A stretch of DNA of 64,000 nucleotides from Darksidea phi (taxonomy: Eukaryota; Ascomycota; Dothideomycetes; Pleosporales; Lentitheciaceae): NCBI GenBank assembly GCA_030770425.1, contig JASJFT010000004.1:1-64000 (forward strand). The letters are read 5' to 3'. Below are positions 56,359 to 64,000 of this stretch, piece after piece (positions within the stretch are counted from its first letter, which is position 1; each line of letters opens with the position of its first letter). The notes under the pieces were generated by a model that worked only from the letters and a program-made list of their open reading frames with translations, made no database searches and was not told the DNA's origin. A program made the position numbers and the translations under genes.

Positions 56359-57231
56359 TTATGAACGAGAAACATCACGAGAACGCAGCACCCTCCTTCC
56401 CAGCTCTTCTCCACTGCCCTCCCGAGCGCCTTCATCGGTTCTCATAACCCTCCCTCTTACCCGTCCCTGCCTTCCCCTCCCCTCAAAGTCTAATACCCAA
56501 TCTAGCTCCAGAAATCTCTCCCTTTCCCTCGTCCCTTCCTTCACCCAGGCCCACCCCTCCTTCAGCCAGATGGTTGCCTCGATATTAAACGTACCCCAGC
56601 CCAAACGGCGGACTTCGAACGGCGCCCTCCTAAGCGTAACGCTCGGCGGCCTGAATGTAGGATGCAGATAGACCTCCACCTTATCTACAAGTTCCGGTCT
56701 CGACAAGCGCACGAAGAAGGTCCAGTCATGCTGATTAACATCCTCGGACCCGCGTTCCAGGCGGTGTCGATTGCCTATCAGCACCATGACGCCCTCTGCT
56801 CCGCCTGCACCGACTCTAGCACCTCTCTCAACTTCTTCTTCAACCTGCCTCTGATGGTACGTCATTGGGTACCGCACCTCAAGCTGCGCCGCTAAGATAT
56901 TATCCGGCGATGCGGTGGTAGGCGTGCGACACATGGGGCAATTCGCTTCGAGATCGTAGGCGGGGTCATAGTTGGGGTCGAAGGGTGTGAGGTCGAGGTC
57001 GAGGCTTGAGTGGCTAATGTTGGAAGTGGTGGAGGTGGAGGCCCATTGTGCCATGCACGAGGCGCAAAGGACGTGGGAGCATTGCGTTCGGACAGGCGCG
57101 TAGAGGAGGAGGTGGCAAATCTAGGGAGAGTATCAGCATAACATATCGCTGGTATGCTACGAAGTGGAGCTTACTGGACAGAGGTCATCGTGTGCGACGT
57201 TCTCCGCTAGAGGAGCGGCAGCTTCTGCCAT
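56359..57231 (-). CDS. RING finger and YEATS domain protein
   Basis: Two minus-strand exons, 57231-57175 and 57120-56359, split by a 54-nt intron (GTAAGC...CCCTAG), encode 272 residues. The join builds a full C3HC4 RING: C18, C21, C33, H35, C38, C41, C80, C83, with a 38-residue gap before the last pair. A glutamate/glycine-rich linker follows, then a YEATS-type domain at about 150-232: HDWTFFVRLSRPELVDKVEV, YLHPTFRPPSV, FEVRRLGWGTFNIEATIW. YEATS domains read acylated or crotonylated lysines on histones; RING fingers usually act as E3 ubiquitin ligases. Together they suggest a chromatin-linked ubiquitin ligase, which is inference. The C-terminal 40 residues are Arg/Gly/Glu-rich. Alternative: a non-chromatin protein that merely shares the YEATS fold. 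Confidence 0.85.
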
Positions 57232-58257
57232 AATCGCAGACAAGAGAGGCTGGTTGCGGGAGATGAGACGATGGAGGTCACGAAAGTGGGGTGTTTAAGG
57301 CGCAGCATTCTGGCGGAGCATCGGGCAGACATTGTATTGTTCTGATGTTTAGTGAAGACGCGGGGCGGTTGACGTCCTCCAGGCATCAGCGTGCACGGAC
57401 AGGTGAAGAAAGCCGCGGTAGACTTCGCGATTTTAAAAGACGCGTCGTTGATTTTATGTATCGTAAAGAATGCCCCACGGTAGCAAGATTTACGTGCGTA
57501 GGTTTGTAGCATGCTTATACCAATCACATAGCTCCGACATTCATTCCCAAATGTCAGCAAATTCCGACCAGAGCTTACGCCTATTGCTCCCACAACTGCT
57601 CTTTTATTAATGACAAATAATGATATATCAGTGTTTTAGTAGCAAGATCATTCTATTCAAAAGGGTCTAAGTTCATTTCGAAATGTCAAGTGGTACACTC
57701 AAGCCAGTCATCACGTGATCGACGTTTCGATGACTCCACGTCAAACACAGCAAACATCCACTCTGACACCCAATTCACATCTCCAACCAATGAGTCTCTT
57801 CGCACGATGCCACCAACAGCGGAATTCTACGCCAAGCACTTGGACGCAAATGTGGGGTCGAGCTGAAGTTGCATCGGCGGGTTTAGGCCTCCAGCCTCAG
57901 CATCGCAATCGTAAGCATTCACACGACACTCCAGCCATAGGACCAAGCCCAAGCAAATGGACGCTTGACTGGAAGCAGAGAAGTTTTTTTGGCGTCTCGA
58001 TGACCGGGTAAACCGATTCAACTCAATTCCCGAGACTTGGCGGGAGTAATAAGCGTCGTAATTTCGCCGAACACCCAGCAAGGGAGTTAGCCACTTTGAA
58101 CAACATCGCTAAGGACAGCATCAAAGAAGCCCCAGAGGAAGGGAATACTAGATAGAAGAGGACAGGTAGCTGAGAAGGAGAAGGAACATACGACGACAAA
58201 CGCAGTGCAAGCGTGACAGACACGGACCAACGACATTGCAATCGCCAGCCTCACACC
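57232..58257. other. Divergent intergenic region
   Basis: Lies between the minus-strand RING-YEATS gene and the plus-strand small membrane protein, so it presumably holds both promoters. A plus frame at 57715-58011 begins at GTG and has no recognisable feature; not called. Confidence 0.5.
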
Positions 58258-58911
58258 ATGGACGACCGTCTAGACATCCGCCAGAGACGCGCTATCGCTA
58301 CATCGCATTCTTACCCAGACTCCGACTCCAACTCCGCCGATGTCATCAGCTCCCATTCTTCACCCACATCTTGCTCGCCGTTCCCAACACTCGCGTCGCG
58401 CTGGCGCGCTCGCAGGATGAACGCACAGCTCCCCCTCCGCCTTGGCATGCGGCTTGTCGAAGTCGTACTTGTGGCTTTCGCTATGTTTCTTCTTCCTACG
58501 ATGATTCAATACTTCGTTCGCTGTGTCGATGAGTTGTATGGAGTTGTAGGACGACGGGCACGGTCACCTTTTGCGTCTATTCCTGGGAGTAAGGTTTTGA
58601 TCGGTGCGATAGTATTTGTAGTATGGCATATTATCGTGGTGCAACTTGGATATGTCGCTTTTGTTGGGAATGATGAGAGGGGACAAAAGAAAGGAGAAGA
58701 TGTTGCGAAGATAGATGCGGGCATACAGAAAAGGAGTAGAGGGCCACCATGGAGTCGCCTACTCGGCCGCGTCCTGCTACCGTCATACCTCGTCCTTGCC
58801 CTTCTTTTCTTCTTCTACCAACTCTCATCGCGCCTCCTCTGGCCGACCTTCGCTGCCTCGAATACGGATGGCCATCTAGACGCAGCAACAACACTACACG
58901 GCCTTCGATGA
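58258..58911 (+). CDS. Small three-helix membrane protein, unknown
   Basis: Frame of 217 residues from the ATG at 58258; the frame is open slightly upstream only from a GTG. The N-terminal 60 residues are polar, serine-rich and cytosolic in appearance, with arginines before the first helix (RWRARRMNAQLPLRLGMR). Three hydrophobic helices are seen at about 65-85, 113-136 and 172-193, with a charged loop between the second and third. No signal peptide and no family I recognise. Possibly an ER or plasma-membrane protein conserved in related moulds. Single exon; good composition supports it being real. Confidence 0.65.
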   Translation: MDDRLDIRQRRAIATSHSYPDSDSNSADVISSHSSPTSCSPFPTLASRWRARRMNAQLPLRLGMRLVEVVLVAFAMFLLPTMIQYFVRCVDELYGVVGRRARSPFASIPGSKVLIGAIVFVVWHIIVVQLGYVAFVGNDERGQKKGEDVAKIDAGIQKRSRGPPWSRLLGRVLLPSYLVLALLFFFYQLSSRLLWPTFAASNTDGHLDAATTLHGLR

Positions 58912-59376
58912 AAGCAATTTTTTTTTGGTACGAAGCGGGCCGCCCTGCCCGACTCGCTACGACTTCATAGTCTCTTCAGCAACAGCAGTGCCGACTTCCA
59001 CCTTGGAGAAATTTCAGGCTCTCGACGTGGGTATTTGGAGATCACGCTTAGTCCGTAGTCTTATCCGGGATCCGAACAATTCTGCCGCCAATTACAAACA
59101 ACACTCAATGTAAATTTTCCGATCCAGATTGTTCCCCGCGCGATCGTCCCGTAGTCCAGGCACAGCGCTACCTTCACGAAACATATCTGGTTAGATGTAA
59201 TCTTTGAGTGCTTGAATCCAGGAAATATGTTGAGTGCCACCTGAAATTCAGGTGAAGTAATTCCGATTTTTAACCGCTGAGATCCTCCTATAAGCGATAC
59301 AGCCCTGTGGAAGGCATATCTACACAAAAGTCCCAATCATCGTTGCAGATGTGTATTTCGAAAGATCCTGTTCATC
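58912..59376. other. Intergenic, promoter side of GH95 gene
   Basis: 465 bases between two plus-strand genes. No frame of interest; presumably the promoter of the GH95 gene. Confidence 0.55.
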
Positions 59377-61850
59377 ATGATGATCACCAAGTTTCTCCTA
59401 TTCCTGCCGGCTACGCATGCAGCGTGGGATGCATCTCGGTTTCTCTGGTACACTAATCCGGCCGCAAACTTCGCCGGCGCCGTGCCGATAGGAAATGGAA
59501 GAGTGGCTGGAGTGGTATACGGCACCGCCACGGAAAAGATAACGCTCAATGAGAATTCCGTCTGGAGTGGACCATGGCAGGATCGGGCAAATCGCAAAGC
59601 TCTCCAAGCTCTTCCCAAGGTCCGCACAATGCTACAGAACGGAGATATTTCTGGCGCGGGGCAGATGGTTCTCGATACCATGGCGGGAAACCCTACATCG
59701 CCGCGAGCTTATCATCCGTTGGTGGATTTGGCGTTCGACTTTGGGCACAAGGGCACCTTGGGCGACTATACGCGCTATTTGGACACTTATCGTGGCACTG
59801 CATTCGTTACGTATACGGTTGGAGGTGTTAACTACACGTGAGTTATGAACACTATTCCGCACGTATACCTACATCTGATCATGTCGACAGCCGCGAGTAC
59901 GTGGCTAGCCATCCAGCGGGAGTAATGGCAATGAGACTATCTGCATCTCAAGCGGGGAAACTCGATGTTAAAATATCCTTGTCCCGCAGCCAATTCGTGC
60001 TGGCGCAGAGTGCCGCTGTCAACAGTGGTTCAAGCTCTGTTACTCTCAGAGCGAACAGCGGTCAAGGGAGCGGCGCCATCACGTTCACTTCAGAAGCTAG
60101 AATTATGAATACAGGTGGTAGGTAGAGTTCTAAGTTAGATGATTCTAGTTCTGATGGTACCGATGCAGGGACTATGGCTAAAAGTGGTAATGCGATACAA
60201 GTCACTGGCGCCACAACCGTCGACATTTTCTTCGATGCGGAGAGCTCTTACCGTTATTCCAGCCAGTCTAGCTGGGAAGCAGAGCTCAAAAAGAAACTGG
60301 ACTCCGCTTCCACAGCGGGTTACAACACGACGAAGGATGCCGCTATATCGGATTTCGCTGGTCTCATGGGGCGCGTCAGTCTGAACCTGGGCTCATCTGG
60401 CTCTGCCGGCAGCCAACCTACCGACACTCGGCTCTCCAACTACAAGAAAAGTCCCAATGCGGACCCAGAGTTTGTGACTTTAAACTTCAACTACGGGCGT
60501 CATCTCCTCGCCTCGTCATCCCGGGACACGGGGGCATTGTCTCTTCCGGCGAATCTCCAGGGGATATGGAACCAGGACTACAATCCGCCGTGGCAAAGTA
60601 AATACACCATCAATATCAACACCGAGATGAACTACTGGCCAGCTCTCGTGACCAATCTCGCAGATACCCACAAACCGTTGTTCGACCTCATCGATATAGC
60701 TCGACCACGCGGCCAAGAAGTCGCAAAAATCATGTACGGATGCAACAACAACGGCGGCTTCGTCTTGCATCATAACATAGATCTATGGGGCGATGCCGCG
60801 CCCGTGGATAAAGGCACACCGTATATGATGTGGCCCATGGGCGGTGCATGGCTGTCCGCTCACCTCATGGAACACTACCGTTTCACGCAAGATAAAGCGT
60901 TCCTGAAGGATCGCGCTTGGCCGGTGCTCCAGCAAGTCGCCAACTTTTACTACTGCTACCTCTTCCAGTGGAATGGATACTACAACACAGGCCCTTCGCT
61001 CTCGCCCGAGAATCCGTTCAAGGTCCCTTCAAACATGCAACGCGCGGGTGCCTCAGAAGGCATCGACATCTCGCCTACCATGGACCTTGCACTCCTCTAC
61101 GAGCTCTTCAACAACATCATCGAAACCTGCAACATCCTCGGCATCACGGACACCAATCTGACCAAGGCAAAAGACTACCTAGCCAAGATCCGCAGACCGC
61201 AGGTCGGATCAAAAGGCCAACTGATGGAGTGGAGGCAGGAGTATGCCGAAGCGGAACCAGGCCACCGTCACATGAGCCCCATGTACGGCCTCTATCCCGC
61301 CTCCCAGATGACGCCGCTAGTCAACTCGACGCTCTCGGCCGCATCCAAGGTCCTCGTCGACAATCGCATGAGCCGCGGCTCCGGCAGCACAGGATGGTCA
61401 CGCGCATGGGTCATGAACCTGTACGCCCGCCTCTTCCAGGGCGACACAGTCTGGTCAAACGGCATATCCTTTCTGCAGAAATACCCCACGGCCAATCTGT
61501 GGAACTCAGATGGCGGGCCCGGTACCGCCTTCCAGATCGACGGCAACTTCGGCTTCACGGCTGCCATTGCAGAAATGCTCCTGCAGAGTCATGCCGTCGT
61601 GCATCTTCTCCCCGCACTACCTTCTGCTGTTCCGACCGGAAGCGCAAAGGGCCTGGTAGCACGCGGCAATTTCGTCGTCGATATGCAGTGGTCGAATAAG
61701 GCGCTGACCAAGGCTGTCGTCACGTCCAGGAGTGGCGGGAAGTTGGCGCTTCGCGTGCAGAATGGCGTGTCGTTTGCTGTTGATGGCGCTAAGTATGCTG
61801 CGCCGATTGATACTACTGCTGGGACCAGTTACACTATCACTCTGGGCTAA
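59377..61850 (+). CDS. GH95 alpha-L-fucosidase, secreted
   Basis: Glycoside hydrolase family 95, an inverting enzyme that removes alpha-1,2-linked L-fucose (or L-galactose) from plant xyloglucan and other glycans outside the cell. Exons 59377-59837, 59891-60117 and 60169-61850 give 789 residues, the usual length. A short signal peptide covers about 1-15 ([15 protein letters not shown]). The N-terminal beta-domain starts with [18 protein letters not shown] and [10 protein letters not shown]. The catalytic barrel has [20 protein letters not shown] and [11 protein letters not shown] (conserved asparagines), [10 protein letters not shown], and [20 protein letters not shown] with the conserved glutamate expected to be the general acid. 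A C-terminal beta-domain ends the protein. Introns are 53 and 51 nt. Two start ATGs are adjacent; the first is used. No neighbouring carbohydrate gene is seen. Confidence 0.95.
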
Positions 61851-64000
61851 AACGCTGGTATCACTGGGCCCTTCTTAGATGTACATATGTGAGATCTATA
61901 GGACGAGTTATACTTAAGTTTAGCTGACCTGTTGGGCGTGTCTACACGGTGCAATATCGCCGAGTTCTCCCCTACAAGTGCACGCAGGTCCTTTATATCT
62001 TCAATTCGTGGATCTCGATCCACCAATGTCCCCATATGATTGCCTTGCGTTCTCATCGTGCAGCACAACCACTTCAATGCTGCCTCGACGAATGTCGTGT
62101 GACGTGCACGCCATAAGAGAGAGTGCATCAATCTCATCGCCTCACGCATATGCTCGGAGCATCCGTCCCAAAAAGGCCACTAAGCACCCCGCAATCTCGC
62201 AACGGCCTGTGGAGTCGACGATGCCACGATTCGACTAGCCCTTGTCCAGAGTCCACGCATCGCTTTGCCCGTTGTAGTAATGTGGCCCCGGTTGCCTACC
62301 TACTCTGCACACTATAGTAGGCGTGGGCTTATACTCCGGGGCATCGTTTCTCGTGCTCTTGGATGGATAAAACAAGGCAAGGGAAGAGCCGGGTCGGGAG
62401 TCGGAATAAAGCGTAGCGAGGCGTAGGGCTGTTAAACAGGGCCAGGGGACGATGCAACTGCAAGGCATGCAAAGGAGATGTGCGGTGTCGGCATGCATGG
62501 CGCGGAGGCGGTGATTTGCATGGACAGGGTTTGGTAAAGGTGTGTCATGGAATTCAGGGAAAGGTGCATAAAACGCAATGCATGGCATCGCGCAGTGCAA
62601 CATCGGGGGAACCGATGGTCGTTCTGGGACAAACGTATCGCTCTTTTCCGTTTAGTGATGGTGCAGTGGGTTGAGTGAAGGTTACTGTCGTTCGCAGGAG
62701 GTTCGGAGATGCGCCGTCTCGCGTGCGTGCGGCGCAGTGATCCACTACAGCATCTCTTCTGGTCGACTTAGCCGCAATGTTGGGTGTATCTATGCAGTTG
62801 GTTATCATCAAGATCGACTCCACTACCATGACCCATTACCGAGCTATCTCCAGCGCAGCCCAGTTTCGGTCCGTATCCAACGAGACGTCCCCGGGCCTCG
62901 ATCGAGTCTTGCCTTTACAAATTCCCGCACTTGATAACAAGCCGCCTTGGCTTGTCGACTGCAGAAGCATCCTCATTCCCATGCCGTGTTTGCACATATT
63001 AGGCAATGAAACCCCCGTCGGAAGTGGCCTCTACCTCGTATCGAGACATGCCATCGAGTGTGGCGTACCGCCCGCTTCGGGGTGCACCGTGATCCAGACA
63101 CAAGCAGTGTGCCACACAGCTGCTAAATGATGACGGTGGCTTCGTGGCGTGATTTTGGATTGCTGGGCGTAGATAAGGCTGACGGTGAGGTCACGCGCCT
63201 TTCATCCCAACCACCCCTGAAGGATGCTGCCAAGGACGCGCCGCGTCGTTGGGACAGCTCGTAGCGCAAACGATCGACTGTTGATGATGATGGTCAATTG
63301 GTATCTGCGAGCCGATCTGCCAAGATAAGATAATGTAATGACGCTGTACTTGTAGGAGTGTCGTCTGCAGAGGCGATAAATTAAAATGCGGAGGTGGCTG
63401 CTCTTGGCACGCGCGATTTTTTGTTTTGAAAAGCAAATGCTTGGGTTGCAACGCACCGGCGCTATGCGGTTACTTGTATGCGGCGTAAGCGGGTGGATGC
63501 ATCCGCTTGGACGTGAAAATTTTCGCAGATCCAGCGAAACACAGGGATTGATCGTCGGTCGCATCCTGGCTTCGCGATCTTGGTATTTCGGGGTGACCGT
63601 CGGTGTTCGTTTGTTGGAGTTGGTTGTCGCGTTGGATTGAATAATGGCGGCGCTGATCAATACTAATGTTGCAGGGAGAAGGCAGATCTCGAGCTGCGAA
63701 GATGTCGCTTTGGAGTACGCAGTCAAGGAGCAAATTCGTCTTCGTAAGGTGGCTGGTTGGGAAATTTGACCTGTTCACCATAAGCTCGTAGTAGATATAG
63801 ATGATAGTACGTGAGAACAAGTGGGTATATTGATGATCATCCGTCTGCGGGTCGAGCGCAGGCGGCTACCGCGCTCTATCCTCTATTCTGCGCTGAAAAT
63901 CATTGCACGTACACATAACGCTATCCTCTCTATATCCATTCACCATGCCCAAATGAAAAAAAGACTTTTTACACTGCCCTGTGATCAACAGGCACGTGGC
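61851..64000. other. Gene-free end of window
   Basis: About 2.1 kb with several frames of up to 174 codons on either strand (for example plus 62777-63130, minus 63202-63726). None shows a domain, signal peptide or convincing splice structure, and they overlap one another. A gene could begin beyond the window edge. Confidence 0.45.

Noticed and set aside
57715..58011. Plus-strand frame of 98 codons
   Set aside because: No ATG at its start, no domain and no splice signals; lies in a divergent promoter region.
62777..63726. Overlapping frames on both strands at the window end
   Set aside because: They contradict one another and show no recognisable motif.
1..64000. Secondary-metabolite or catabolic gene cluster
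   Set aside because: No synthase, cytochrome P450 or regulator grouping is present; the transporter, hydrolase and GH95 genes are far apart and unrelated in context.

Overview
The window reads as nuclear DNA of a filamentous ascomycete, most likely a Dothideomycete/Pleosporales-like mould. This rests on: spliced genes with short introns (about 40-70 nt, GT-AG, CTAAC/CTAAT-like branch sites); fungus-specific families (SAT4-type rhodopsin-domain protein, Goodbye/NACHT STAND receptor, Spo71, Yvc1, TVP38, fungal sugar porter, GH95 and GH28 enzymes); and gene-poor stretches with broken genes whose stops look like C-to-T changes. No tRNA, rRNA, CRISPR or bacterial-type operon was seen. The species is an inference only.

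Layout. 0-16 kb is gene-poor: a candidate small secreted protein (961), a sugar transporter (3068-4696), a broken F-box gene (6781-8117), an unknown spliced gene (9313-10280), a seven-helix SAT4-like protein (12583-13981) and a poor-quality scaffold join at about 15.75-16.0 kb. 16-26.6 kb holds an unknown 732-aa protein, a four-exon C2H2 zinc-finger protein, TVP38, a GPI-anchored protein with a knottin-like cysteine pattern, and a possibly damaged CFEM-like membrane protein. 26.6-30.2 kb is decayed DNA. 30.2-46.3 kb is a dense plus-strand block: eIF2-alpha, Yvc1 TRP channel, a prion-like WW protein, a Spo71-like PH protein and a Goodbye-NACHT-TPR-zinc receptor. 46.3-55.3 kb mixes a GH28 pseudogene, two unknown genes, a Ty3/gypsy remnant, repeats and a fungal multi-pass membrane protein. 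55.3-61.9 kb carries an alpha/beta hydrolase, a RING-YEATS protein, a small membrane protein and a GH95 alpha-fucosidase. 61.9-64 kb shows no gene I can support.

Genes are separate transcription units. I see no metabolic cluster. The set mixes housekeeping functions (translation initiation, vacuolar calcium, Golgi membrane) with interaction genes (secreted proteins, plant cell-wall enzymes, an NLR-like receptor) beside repeat-derived sequence. All exon joins were made by eye from splice signals and reading-frame continuity; none is backed by transcript data.
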